In this document: piece after piece, positions 47,595 through 59,312 of the stretch
Layout: each line of letters opens with the position of its first letter
How positions within the stretch are numbered: the stretch's first letter is position 1
From: Marsupella aquatica
Taxonomy: Eukaryota > Marchantiophyta
NCBI GenBank assembly: GCA_973895155.1
Contig: OZ316898.1
Span: 11,036,001-11,100,000, forward strand
Direction: 5' to 3'
DNA length: 64,000 nucleotides
The notes under the pieces: generated by a model
Database searches by the model: none
Seen by the model: the letters and a program-made list of their open reading frames with translations, nothing else
Told to the model about the DNA's origin: nothing
Position numbers and translations under genes: made by a program

Positions 47595-48705
47595 ACATAA
47601 GAGGGGGGGTAAAAATATTTTCAAAGTCCAAAACTACAAAGGATGCACCTTAACTAGAATAAATTGAAACAAAAAGATATATCTAAAATCTCAATAAGAC
47701 ATACTAACCTGAGTAGGCTCCCCAACAAGGTAAACCCAACAAAAGCTTTGTAACTATGAAGAGATATTGTATTGTACATTGAAGACTATATTTGCCAAAT
47801 TGAGCTTGTTTTAAAATAAAAGTGTACCCCACTATGCCATTCTCAATTTTTGTTGTAGAGTATCTATACCTACTAAAGAGAAAACGGGAGGCCTGTTACT
47901 TTGATTTATGCCCATACATTCAACAATCAGTTTTTAACTACCTTGCCACTAAAGATGTGGCTTATTGCAATACTGCCACGGTGTCTACAAAAATTACAAT
48001 ACTGCCATGGGTTTTGTATTCATGTAACCTCACTGACACCAAGGTTAATCATGGGTTAGCCTCCATCCTTTGGGGACACATGTCATGTCCTGGTGCATTT
48101 CGTTTGAACTTTCCGTCCCCTGACTGAGCTTTGTAACCATGCTAGTCATAAATTACTGTGTTGACTCTCCAAAAACGGGCAGCAGCACTCTTTTGCGGGA
48201 AAGTGTGATTGTTGTCATGAGCTTTGCATCGTGCAGTCAAAGGTGAGCTGGGTAGGGTGTTGAAGGTGAGCTTGGGAGAAGCAACAGTGCGGGTGCGGGC
48301 ATTCGTCTCGAATGTGAGATTGGGAAGAAACGGTGCGGTGCTGGCTCGGGTGTTCGCAGTGTTTACGTCTTGATTGACCTCATTGCAATGTAAACTACAG
48401 GTGTTGTGGTCGATGTCATCACATTGTTTTCTTTGGATTTTTCCGCAACAATCCCTCACCTTTCCCAAATGATCCTTTCCCACACATTACCTTATGGCAG
48501 TAGTTTAGATTCATTTCTATTCATTTGTTATAGCAATAGTAGTAGTCCAATGCAACCAACCTGAACACTCCCGTTGCGCTTTCTGTCACATACAAAAACT
48601 AGACAGAGGTTTGTACTTTCAGTGACTGACTTTGAAGCATTGAATAACTTCCTTTGGCTCGTTGTGCGTTCATTGGTTGTAGTCAGGAAGCACCTTCGTC
48701 CAGGC
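47595..48705. other. Repeat remnant, then non-coding sequence
   Basis: At about 47630-47710 a segment with GGATGCACCTTA and AATAAATTGAAACAAAAA resembles the outer part of the right inverted repeat arm at 21190-21260. The ORFs at 47822-48483 are unrecognised. Confidence 0.4.
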
Positions 48706-48836
48706 TGCATCTCCATCCAGGCATTGACGCAGCATTATCAACATTGTGCAGCACCTCCATCCAAGCATCAGCGCAACATTCTGAAGACTATGCAACTCCT
48801 CCATCCAAGCATGAACGCAACACTATTAAGACTGTA
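48706..48836. repeat. Three tandem copies of a 44-47-bp unit
   Basis: Each copy contains CTCCATCCA.GCAT, CGCA.CATT and a short tail. Copies start near 48706, 48749 and 48795. Confidence 0.75.
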
Positions 48837-49075
48837 GGAAATTTCAGCATAGTCATTGTTTCTCATCTTTGGACGATTGTTATATGTGTAGTGTAAGGTT
48901 CAATTTGACTGTTTCCCTTCATTTTGGAATGTAGTTTCCATCGGCTATCCGATCTTTTCTGAATGTCGTTCCTATTGGGTAAAGTGGCATGAAACAGCGC
49001 CACAAGCTATTGCTGACCTGGGTTATTTGTGGCATCATTTTCTATTCAGGTCACCTAAACTCTTTACTTGGAAAA

Positions 49076-49760
49076 ATGGCAGATGCATCCTCGATTCCAC
49101 ACGGCAAGATTGCAAAGGTGAAAGTTTACAATCCAATGACTGAGAAAGTTGAGTCACAGCAAAAACGGATTGAACCTGCCTTCAGGCCATCGTGGGAAAG
49201 GTTTGCTCACAACTGCTGAATAAAGATAAACTACATTTGTTAATTTGAAATGATTCCTGTGCACAGGATTTTGCAGTATTAAGTGTGGCAATCTTCTTAC
49301 CCATTATTTATGTGTGATTTTTTTCCAGGGTTCCAGTGTCCAACAAGATCGAATCTTGTTGTTTCGATTCAGAAGCTATGAAAGATTACATACAGGAGTA
49401 TCACACATTCCTTGCCAATCCAAAATGGAAATGGAAGCTTGTATTGTCTACTCAGGTGGACTTGAATAGGGCCTGGGTACGCCTCACACCATTCAAGTTT
49501 TGATCAGTTGAGGACAGTGACAACATTGGGCGGACTTACTGCTTCCGGTTTGAGGATTGCCAAATTGGTCAGCAGCAAAATATCCAATCTGGAATCCAAC
49601 AGAGATTTTACTAGAAGGAAAGGCATTTCAAGATGGAGACCTATCACTTGCCTATCCAACGATTAATACGTGCAAACCATACTTTTCTTCGCTTAAACCG
49701 TTGGTATCGTATTACGGGGTCGTGGAGGGACGCTATTTGGAGGATTTCCACACCTAACGA
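49076..49760 (+). pseudogene. Two-exon coding sequence with an early stop; family unknown
   Basis: Exon 1 49076-49200 (MADASSIPHGKIAKVKVYNP ... FRPSWER) joins exon 2 from 49329 (VPVSNKIESCCFDSEAMKDY ...) in phase, although the donor GTTTGC is weak. The frame stops with TGA at 49501-49503 after WVRLTPFKF, yet the same frame goes on with SVEDSDNIGRTYCFRFEDCQ, and protein-like sequence (ILLEGKAFQDGDLSLAYPTI) continues in another frame to 49755. This suggests a longer ancestral gene with a stop and a frameshift. I do not recognise it; its position among transposons suggests a transposon-borne gene. Confidence 0.4.
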
Positions 49761-51395
49761 TGAGTATGTTTGATTCCGCTCCCGGAAGCAAAATTTTTGA
49801 TCAAGTCTACCGACTAGTCCCCCTGCATTTGATCAAGTCCCATGGACTACGCCACACACACACTCCTACTGGTCGTTGGTGGAGTGTTGTCACCACCCCT
49901 CCTACGTACTCACCTGGTCGACCAAACCGTGCAAGTATTCCTTAGACACTTCTTGGGAAAGAACACAATCGTGAGCTGAAAAAGATAACGCCACACCAAA
50001 ACTTGAGGAATCGAACCAAATCCAAATCTTTTGGCAAAAAGTGGTAACACATTGCAAGGACAACCCGGCCTCCTGCCGTTTGCCCAACTTCTGCCTCACT
50101 GGGGCAAGCGCTACACCTCTACCTCACTACTCTGGCTCTAATTTATCTTCTGGCTATGAACTAACTTCCCTAACACCAACGCTAGACTGAGTTCCCCCCT
50201 TGTTACTATGGGCCTCTCCCCCTAAATACTGAAAAAAAACACCAAAGCACCCCTCACGGAATGGCAACAACGGTGGCAACCCTAGCGGCGCCGCCAAAAA
50301 CATCTAAGAGATAAACTAACCTAAAGCGTGCAGCACACACACGCTGTGAAAAACCCTAGCCCACTACGGTACCAACGGTGCCTTCGTCGGTACTCACATC
50401 CACTCCGTAGTGCATAAAAAGCAAGGCCCTACACTAGTCTTCATCGGACTCACTGACTGAACCAGGGCTCCACCCCCTGGAATCCTCACCTCCACCACTT
50501 TGTCCAGAAGGGGAGGCCTCACTCCTAACCTACTGTACCGGGGGAGTCCAGACGGGAGTCCGACCGGAAGTGCTCCGCCTCCTTAATGCAGCTAAGGCTT
50601 GCCAAGCCTTCACATAACCCTGGCTAATAGTGTCCTTCCATAAGGCAGCCTCTTCACCTCCCTGCAACTGCAAAGGTAAGACCTGGCCGGTAGCCAGAGG
50701 AGTCCCTGGGTTTACGGATCGGGGTGGCATCCCTGGCACCGGGATTCCGGCGGATATGGTGGCACCGTGACTAGCAGATACGGTGGCACCGTGACCGGCT
50801 GGGGTTTCTCGTGATGACTTACGGGTCTCTCCACTAGAAGAAAACCACCCATTCTGAGACCCTCCCCTATGTGACTTGTGCGAGACCTTCATAAATATGC
50901 GACTCCAAGTTTGTGGGTGTCATGTTAGTTACATCATACCAACTAAGTTTTGGTGAGGTTGTGGGAAGTCATGCTTACAACTTTATCCAATGTCGCTATT
51001 GTAACACTAGTAAGTAAGAAATAGGTAAGTTATGTTAGTTACTCCACAATAGTGCAATATGAATTGGACATCATTTTTTAAAATTCCGTCAGCATGCATA
51101 CCCCATTAGCCAATTTCGGATGCCAATCCCTAATATGCAACTCCCGGTGCAACTACATATTGCACACTCATGGTTCAATAAGTCCAAATATAATGGGTAT
51201 AAATATGGGGGTTTTCATCAGAATGGTGGGTACTTTCACTTATAATGTGGATTCATACCTGACTATATTTGGCCTTGTTCTTGACCAAAGTGCACTCTCC
51301 CCACATTGAACTTTTTGCTAAGTCATTTGCATTGGTTCTTTTATGTCCAAACCAACCTGTTTGCTAAGTCACTCGATGGCTGCCCACATGTGAGG
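49761..51395. other. Probable retroelement remnant and non-coding sequence
   Basis: A minus-strand frame at 50530-50892 (for example GQVLPLQLQGGEEAALWKDT) has Gly/Pro/Ala-rich composition and could be part of a gag-like region, but I see no zinc knuckle or protease. It includes a 22-bp doubled unit with GGTGGCACCGTGAC. The remainder shows no gene. Confidence 0.3.
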
Positions 51396-51525
51396 GGTAC
51401 TACTTTCCCTCAGGGTCAGTGTACCTTGGAGGTTGGTTTTGCGAGAGATTTTGGGGGTACTACTTGCCCTAAGTGTTCAGGGTCAGTGTGCCGCAGAGGT
51501 TGGTTTTGCGAGGGAAATTGGGAGT
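51396..51525. repeat. Tandem duplication of about 65 bp
   Basis: GGGGTACTACTT.CCCT, CAGGGTCAGTGT and GGAGGTTGGTTTTGCGAG occur twice in the same order. Confidence 0.7.
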
Positions 51526-52594
51526 CGACGACCTTCATTCCAGCTGCACTCTTCGCGAACTTCCTGCAGGGTCGTTTGAAAGTGTTTGAGCGCGACTGGA
51601 CTTTAGGGTGCAAATGTGTTTAGGATTGGGCCTGCTACGAGCGTCAGTGTGGAGGTCTGCCAATCAGTTTTGAGGGGAGTCCATTGTCGCTTTTCAACCT
51701 GCTGGTGAGCTAAGCTGCTATTGAGTTTCAAGTGAGAGCTGCCGACTTGGAGTTGAGCTCTACGAGGTGGTGCCTGAGTGTACATCTGCTCGACATACTT
51801 TTGGGAGCTCGTAGTTGGTAGGAGGGCCAAGTCATTGCACAAAAAGTTGCAGCCGTGACAGTGCAAACTAGCTAGGCGGAGGCTGGTTACTGCAAGCAAG
51901 GCGGAGGATCACTGCGAGCTAGGTGGAGGAATGCTGCGCTGCTTCACATTGTGAAGAGACATGCTGCATCGGCCCAAGTAAGGTTGCATTGACCTATCTA
52001 TCTCTATGTCTATAAGGTCCTAACCGATAGTCTGCTTAGTGAGGTCCTGCTTTAAGCTACATTTGTGCGATTGATTGTGTCCTCAGAAGCTTAACCATCA
52101 CATGGGGGAACGGTAGCGAGAAAGGAGGGGTGGAGCCTGATGGTCGCCAAATATTCAAACAGGGTCGCCTTGCTCGATATTGGTCTCATTGTTTTTTGCT
52201 ACGGTGTGAAGGCGGCGGAGCTTCTAGTCTGACCTTTGAGTGACTTGCGGTGAGCTTCTAGTGTGGCTATTGAGGTCGACTGACCTGCATTGACCGAGCT
52301 GATCAACCTACTGAGCTGCCATTGGGAGTTGGAGGTTGTGTTGCGTTCAATTTTGGAGTCGGGAGGCTAAATGCGATAGCTCTGTTCCGGGCTCTGTTTA
52401 GCTAATGCAGACGTTTCTGCTCAGGAGACGAGGTAAAATCTATCGACCTTCAAGCTGTTGTGAGGTTCATTGAAGAGGGAGGTTGAATGCCTAGCGCTAT
52501 GAGGTGAGGAAAGAGAGTATGGCCAAGCTGCATCTTTAGGGGTTTTGCTTCAGCTTTGACCATCTTTCATCGTCGTAATCGCTGCTCTCGCCTA

Positions 52595-52825
52595 TCGCTA
52601 CATGGCGGATTGCTGCTCTGCCCTTTTGGCATGGGTCGCCGGCCTGCTGGATGCTATCTCCAGTTTAAAAACAAGTCATATCCTAAGTCCCGGTGTTGCA
52701 GTAGTGTCCCCGACTCTAAGATGGAACAGAGTATCATCTTTCTTGTTTCCTGCTGCTGCTGATGTATGTCTATTCTCCCCTATTTTTGCTTACTGATTGG
52801 TCTCTCCACGCTTCTTGCTTGACTT
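52595..52825 (+). repeat. Direct repeat of about 220 bp, copy 1
   Basis: Shares with 53429-53655 the blocks CGGATTG.TGCTCTGCCCTT, GGGTCGCCGGCCTGC, CATATCCTAAGTCCCGGTGT, TCATCTTTCTTGTTTCCTGC and ATTTTTGCTTACTGATTGGT. Copies are 0.83 kb apart. Function unknown; no coding sequence seen. Confidence 0.85.
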
Positions 52826-53428
52826 GCTGCTTCCTTCAATCCCCTATCGCGGACTCACCTCGTGGCTGCAAGTATAGTTGTCTAGGTGATGTATGCATTG
52901 CGTGTTTAGGGTCTAGGTGACATCGCTGCTGAGCAAAATTCGCGAGCTGCCTAGGTCCATTGCCGAATGCTGCTTCCTTCAATCGCCAGGTGCCTGCTGT
53001 TACAATTGCCTACTCAATCATGCACCCAATCTCCTGGAGCTCATTCGCCTAGAGCTTCATCCGTCAGATTCAAACTATTATTGGACCTCCCTGTTGCCCG
53101 AAGTGTATACACTCCTAGCATTGTCGTCCCAAACTGCAAAACGCTTCTCCCTGTTCTGTCCTCGTGCTTCACTATTTGTATTCAGGTGTTTTTATCAGTT
53201 TCAGAGGGGAGGTCATTGTTTCTGCAAGTTGTTGGTGAGCTAAGCTTCCGCTGTGTGTAGGTTTAGGGAGTTGCGCGTGCGAGCTAACGACTTGGACCTG
53301 AGGCCACAATCTTTTAGGGAGCTTGGAGTGGAAGCCGACAACTTGGAGCGGGACTTCAACTTGCTATTACTAGCTACCTTGGACAAAGGTGACAGTCAGT
53401 AGCGCAAAGGTGAGACTCGGTAGTTTTA

Positions 53429-53655
53429 GCGGATTGTTGCTCTGCCCTTTTGCCATGGGTCGCCGGCCTGCCGGATGCTACTAGCAGATTAAGAACAACT
53501 CATATCCTAAGTCCCGGTGTTGCAGTGGTGTCCCCGACCCTAAGATGCCACCCAAAATCATCTTTCTTGTTTCCTGCTGCTGCTGATCATGTATGTATGT
53601 TCTCCCCTATTTTTGCTTACTGATTGGTCTCTCCACATTTCTTGCTTGACATGAC
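53429..53655 (+). repeat. Direct repeat of about 220 bp, copy 2
   Basis: See copy 1 at 52595-52825. The two copies could be LTR-like or subterminal repeats of the transposon that ends further right, or a simple segmental duplication. Confidence 0.85.
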
Positions 53656-53659
53656 TGTT

Positions 53660-56600
53660 TTGCTCCTCCCTGTATCAGAACATGCCTTGTGCCCCGTGCT
53701 CTGGCAATGGGGTGGGGGGCTGAACAGACGGCCTTAAGGTCCACTAAATTTATAGGAACCGTGCAATCGTTCAGCTGATTTTAGCAGCAAGTTCCCTTGC
53801 TTTCCCCTATTTTTGCTAAGATCCCTCCCCACTAATCACATGCATCCTTTACTTTTCTCGGTGGCCCGTGCACCTGCCTTCCTACTTTCGTTCTTATGGA
53901 CTTTCCTTAGGTTTTCTTTCACCTGATTTTGGACTTTTTGCTCCGGTGGAATCTGTCTTGACAACTTGTGTTTGTTCTAATTGTTAATATCTCAAGAGGG
54001 TCGTCAACTAAGCTCACAGGAGTCAAAGCTAACTACAAGCTAGCAAATAGGGAGAATGCTCCCAAGTCGAGTCAGGAGGAAGTTACTAAAACTAGACCTT
54101 CAGAACTCTCGAAACTGGAAAGTGAAATTCAGCCTGAGACACGCAGCTGAAGGCCACAAGGATAACTATATGGCCACGCTGTCCCTCATTCAAGTCCAAA
54201 GTCCTCTTCAGATTGTCTGAACTCCTATCTGAACTCCTGAACTGGATGAAGTCCTGTCTGAATGTGAAGTTCAGATTGGCAATCTCAAATGGCAAGTTCT
54301 GAACTCTTGTCTGAACTTCATCCACCCTTCTAAACTGGGATTTGTGCTACGTGTATAGACTCCACATTGTTGCTTCTCCCTTTCGGGCCAGCCCTCCTTG
54401 TGAAACGTAGGAGCACGATCATGGCACTTACACATAGTCTGACATTCAAAAAATGTTACTTCTCAGCAGCATGTTTCGAGTAGTTTGCCTGTGTGTTGAG
54501 CCCGGGGTTGAGCCTAATTATTTGTTTATTGCTTTAGTAACATGCATGGCCAATTGGTTTCTCTTCATGTAAAGGCAAGTTTTTGAAACTTACTACTTGA
54601 ATTGGTGGTTTGAATTTAGTTAAGTGTTGAGAAATTAGCATTCACACTAACTATTTTTCTTTTGTGATTGAGTTCTCTTTGCTATTGAATGTATTGAATA
54701 ATTATTTCATCACAGAAATTTTCAGAACAAACACGGAAGCACCAGGGGGCTGAGGATTGGATATTGAGGCTGAAGACATTGAGGTAATAAACTGGGTGTG
54801 GTTCGGGTGACAATGTTAGCAACTGGTGCTTCTTCAGGGGAACTTCCCATGTGCAAAATATCCACACATGATTGACTTTGGTTCTTGCTGTTTTTCTTTT
54901 GGTGTACTCTTCAGTTTGGTGTCACTCTATCCTTTCTTGTAGCCTCGAAATAGGAACACACCTGCTTAGTGGTCCCCAATTGCCCAATGATTTATAATGA
55001 CTGTGTCTAGGCGATGTATGCATTGCGTGTTCATTCCAGAAGAATGAATATGTACACTTTGCACAAACCTGGACAGATTTTGAATGTTATTTATCTGAGT
55101 TTCTGTTTGTGAGCTCTGACTTGGAGCCTTAACATTTGTGTTTTTGTGGGGCTGAGCAGAGTTTGTTCCGTCCAGAAGCTGCTGTACTGAAGTGATCGGC
55201 CTCCGGCTTGGAGGTGAATCTTCAATTTTTTGTGGATCCGAGTGACTTCTGTCCAGCTGAGTTTTGCTTTGTCGGGACGATTGTGTTTGGCTAAGATGCT
55301 AGATTGTGGCTTGTCTTCTTGCTTCCAGCTTGTGTATATTCAATTAATAGAAGTTGGGAACGAGGTGATAATTGAATTTCCTTATATTAAGCATCTTGAC
55401 CTAGAAACTCAATACATAAACTCCTGGAGTCCCTCGGGACATAAAATGAGCCAAATTGTTTCAAAATTGGGAACCTACACCCGCACTACTCAAACAAATG
55501 TGTTGGGCTTGGTGGCCTTGTAAGTCGTCTTTAGCTTTCGCGATGGAGGTTGAATCTTGCGGTACGTCAAGGGGAACTTGATCTTTGAATCATGGAACTG
55601 CTTGGTACTTTCTCGCTTGCACAGAGAGACAGGGACTGTCGTAGTCTTGATGATCTGGATGCAAGGGAACCGAACTCTATGACAAGAAGCCATCTCATCA
55701 TACATCTGCTGTGTGGTTGTTTAATGTGGTATCACAATATTTCTTGTACATGTTGGGATAACCTGTACAACTCTGATACCTCACCCAGATACCAAAGTTC
55801 TTAATTGTGGTGGGCTTCTTTTCGAAGATCTGGTAGACACATTATTCAGCATTTGCTAACTTCGAAACTAGAAGGGTAACACATTAAACAACAGAGAAAC
55901 TCACAACATCCTCCTTTGGTCCTTCAGAGTCTGTACTTTGATTATGAAGTTTGATTGAGTTTCTGTTTACTGAAAGAATGTGACTGTGTAAGAGTTCCGT
56001 TTGGCAGTGGATTGGTTGAAGCACTTCATGCTAGTGTGTTGTCCACAGCTCTTCAACCAGCTTTCGTCTTCCTTGTCTTTCACCACTTACGATGACATCA
56101 ATTCAGCTAAGACCATAGAAGGTTCCAAAGCATCTAACTTGTAAAATCGCATTCTGTTACATCAAGGACTAAGGTGTTGGGTGCCAAAGGAGACAGCACA
56201 ACAAACACGCTGAAAAGACTTCAGGACTGGGTTCAACAAGGTAGTGAAGGTGCTTAGAGCCATAGTAAGTATGCATTCTGTATTTTTCTCTGTTGATGTG
56301 AGCTTGTGCATAATGGGAGTTGTAGTTGGCAAGAGTTCCAAATATGAATAGATCCAGAAGTATGTGATCATGTACTTGCTCTATAAAGTTCTGAAGATAT
56401 AAGCATTTTCTGTTAGACCAGGCAACTTGGGAGTTGGTAAGTGTCACCTGCATCTGAGGGGCTACACCGGGGGCATCAGTGGAGGTTCACTTGCACAACA
56501 CGACAACCAGTGAATTTTCTCTCTGCTGCAACCTGCAAGGTGAGACTTTCGGTCTTTCTGGATGAAAAAACAGGATTTTAATACGATTGATATACATGTC

Positions 56601-56820
56601 CATCGAGAATATGGGTTTATCACCAAGCTCTTTGTCTTAGGAAACTCATAAACTCAGAATCAAATATGTACTATGCACGTTTCATGCTATGTGTATACTA
56701 TGACCTGTAGTTGAGTGGGAACTGATTAGTTTAGGTGGTTGTTGTTGGCGAGGCAAGTCGACCTCCTGCTCACCTTGCTCATCAAAGGACGTGAACAGAG
56801 GACATCACAACAAAAGCAAC
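53660..56820. other. Stretch without a recognised gene
   Basis: Short ORFs only. Around 54205-54320 the motif CTGAACT is repeated several times. If the CACTA element at the right end has its left terminus in this window it may lie here or further left, but I could not find a convincing CACTA terminus. Confidence 0.35.
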
Positions 56821-56824
56821 ACTT

Positions 56825-57317
56825 ATGGTGAGGACCCGCAACGCTGAACATGTGCGACTTGCACGCAAGGCAGAGATGTTGCGCCTTGAGTATGTCAGAC
56901 TTGGGATCCTTCCAGCCCAGTCTGCATGGTACTTTGAGTACCCTGTTGTTTCCAGGAACAACTACAGCCGGCCTCTACTTGCTTCAGTACCCTTCCCGAC
57001 ATCCTTGGTATTTGTGTCTCTTGTACATGACCCGCCACAAATTAGGTGCCAAGGGTGTGTACACAGTTGCCAATATGACTGTCCTGCCTGTAGGGCTTCT
57101 GGCCCAGAATTGGATGACCGTTCTCTTGGATGCCGATTTTTGCATAGAGCACAATGTATCATTTGGAACCACTCGCCATCCTGCAGTGTGCCTGGTGATG
57201 TCACTTGTCCTGCCCTCCCAGACCCCACCACCGGTGACTTTGGTGTCTACACATGTTTGGATCACATGCTCTAGAGGACCACTTGTCACACCGCATGCAC
57301 AGACCAGATACCATTGA
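56825..57317 (+). CDS. Possible transposon-associated ORF, overlapping frames
   Basis: One frame opens at 56825 (MVRTRNAEHVRLARKAEMLR, basic and helical) for 149 codons and another at 56850 for 155 codons. The first half looks most protein-like in frame one and the second half (KLGAKGVYTVANMTVLPVG) in frame two, so a single gene with a frameshift near 56990-57020 is possible. No domain recognised. It precedes the PHD and BRCT genes on the same strand. Confidence 0.3.
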
Positions 57318-57890
57318 CCTATAGCTTAACACTCTGACTTCAACACAGAGGATATTTACTTAAAATTTTGATGTATGAGCAATTTTGGGTCCAGGGTTTA
57401 GGGTCAACAGTATATAACTTATATCCTATTATGCCTGCACTAAGCAAAATATCCTAATTTAAGAGGCTAGCAAACTCGCATAAAAGTCTCTATTGAAAGA
57501 CTGCTTTCATGACTGCTTTAACCTGGTGAACATTGCAACGTTGAATGAATTAATGGGCCATGTGATAATATGCAAAATGATTTATGCCTCACTTATTTGT
57601 CTCAGCCACTATCATAACCTATTTAGGATGTATAAATTTCAACCCTTATGACACTGCTTCATACCAATCCTCTTCGAAGAATGCCTGTTTTACATGTCAC
57701 GACTATTGTATGTGATTCAAATGCATGAAATGTTGTTGCAGATCTCCTTTGGTGAATCATAGCCACAATTAAAATTGAGGTGTTGGTGGAGAAATTGTAT
57801 TAGGGGATCAGTTTTGTGTGTGGGCTCAACATACCAAAAGTATGTGTGCTCTGCATCCTTGTGTGGCCATTCCAATTCATTGCAGTAGCA

Positions 57891-58033
57891 AATGCCTTTG
57901 TACCTTAAATGCTAAATATATTTTACTTTCTGTGCAGTCTGCTAAATTGTAGAGTCTATCTAAATGCCTTTGTACCTTAAATGCTAAATATATATTACTT
58001 TCTGTGCAGTCTGCTAAATTGTAGAGTCTATCT
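57891..58033 (+). repeat. 72-bp tandem duplication just upstream of the PHD gene
   Basis: Units 57891-57962 and 57963-58033 are nearly identical (AATGCCTTTGTACC ... GTAGAGTCTATCT). Each contains TTACTTTCTGTGCAG, a good splice acceptor, so the duplication doubles a possible 3' splice site 11-100 bp upstream of the ATG. Confidence 0.9.
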
Positions 58034-58044
58034 CATGCGCAGGC

Positions 58045-58725
58045 ATGGCACGGCCTAAAATTCAAGCCAAAAAGCGTGTGACAGAGGTGAGAAACACAGG
58101 TGTACTTGGGGCAGATGCTACTAACTTCTCTGCAAGTCAGATTTTCCAGAAGGCAGCTCATTGTTGTGCCATTTGTGACGATGGTGGGGGCCTGGTCATT
58201 TGTGAGGGCCCTTGCATGAGGCATTTCCACCTCAACCCGGAGTCTGACCTTGCTGCAGAAAACAACTGTCCAGGGGTGGGCCTCCCGTCAACACACCAGG
58301 GAGACTGGATGTGCACTGATTGTTTGGAGAAGCAGGCTAAGTGTGCACAGTGTGGGAAGTTGGGGTCCTATGAGGGCTCTGTTGATGCTGCAGCAAATGT
58401 TAGGAAATGTCCAGACCGTTTTTGTGTGAGATTTTTCTGTTTTGAGTGTTTGCCTGCTCATGCCACAGCTTGCCCACTTCATAGGTGCAAGGCATGTGGT
58501 GAGCATGATGATGACTACTGGACTGACATAGTCCACTGTGCTAGGTGTCCCACTATGTGGCACTATCATTGCCTGAAAGATCATCAAGCAGAGGGTTATG
58601 CTTGTGACAGAGAAATCTATGATCACTCTGCACATGGTGTTGATCGATGGATATTTTATTGTCATCGCCATGCCATTGATCCTACCTCGCGCACTCCTGT
58701 GAGAGATCACATATCTTGGCTGTGA
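58045..58725 (+). CDS. EDM2/NSD-type multi-PHD finger protein
   Basis: A 226-residue uninterrupted gene. Three Cys/His-rich modules follow one another. PHD 1 is near 41-93 (CAICDDGGGLVICEGPC, FHL, then CTDC). PHD 2 is near 100-135 (CAQCGKLGSYEG, CVRFFCFEC). A third extended module is near 143-209 (CPLHRCKACG, CARCPTMWHYHC, FYCHRH). This order and the CPLH...C..C...C..CP..(Y/W)H pattern are those of the PHD cluster of plant EDM2 and animal NSD methyltransferases, which reads histone H3 tails; EDM2 in Arabidopsis controls silencing marks at intronic transposons. Here nothing else of EDM2 or NSD is present, so it is a stand-alone reader. The ATG (CAGGCATGGCACGG) follows a CGCAG, so an upstream non-coding exon is possible. 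It lies 588 bp upstream of the BRCT gene and 2.0 kb upstream of the CACTA transposase, all on plus. Confidence 0.82.
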   Translation: MARPKIQAKKRVTEVRNTGVLGADATNFSASQIFQKAAHCCAICDDGGGLVICEGPCMRHFHLNPESDLAAENNCPGVGLPSTHQGDWMCTDCLEKQAKCAQCGKLGSYEGSVDAAANVRKCPDRFCVRFFCFECLPAHATACPLHRCKACGEHDDDYWTDIVHCARCPTMWHYHCLKDHQAEGYACDREIYDHSAHGVDRWIFYCHRHAIDPTSRTPVRDHISWL

Positions 58726-59312
58726 AGCTGAACATTGTACATGCACAGTGCACCTGATGTGGATGTACTATTTTTTGAGATTGCAGAGATTCCAATTTTG
58801 AAAAGGAGTTGGGTAGGCGAGTTTATATAGGCAGCACTTATCTTGTGCTCTGGCGTCAGTGGCTGGGTACATGCCTATACAAACTTATCCTTACAAGCCT
58901 TCTTGGAAGTATTTAGGCTGAGTGGTCATTTTCATAAACACTTTCATCACACTGCTAAATTAAAACAGGACTTCTAAGTTGTAAGCGTATAAATTATCAG
59001 GCATGCAATTAATCAAATTGCCCTATAAGTTTGTCATTGAATGTATCCTCCTTTACAACAAAATATGTATGTGCCATGACAAGTTGGTTGCACTTCATTT
59101 CACCACGGATATGGATTTTGTAGTATATATTCAAACAATGTCCTGCATCCGTGCAGGTGCCTAGTACGTATTGTGTGACATATCCCTTGTACCTATCAAA
59201 ATCGGACCTGAGCACCAGTGGGCCAGATCAACTCAAAAAGCAGGAATTTTGTTGTCCTTGTATTGTCAGGTGAACCCATTCTTCCAAAATTCACTGTCAT
59301 CACGTAGGGTGT
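58726..59312. other. Spacer between PHD and BRCT genes
   Basis: AT-rich, without recognised features. It should contain the 3' end of the PHD gene and the promoter or leader of the BRCT gene; GTTGTCCTTGTATTGTCAG at about 59251 could be an acceptor. Confidence 0.4.

Noticed and set aside
50530-50892. Minus-strand ORF as a definite gag gene
   Set aside because: Only composition supports it; no zinc knuckle, protease, reverse transcriptase or LTR was found next to it.
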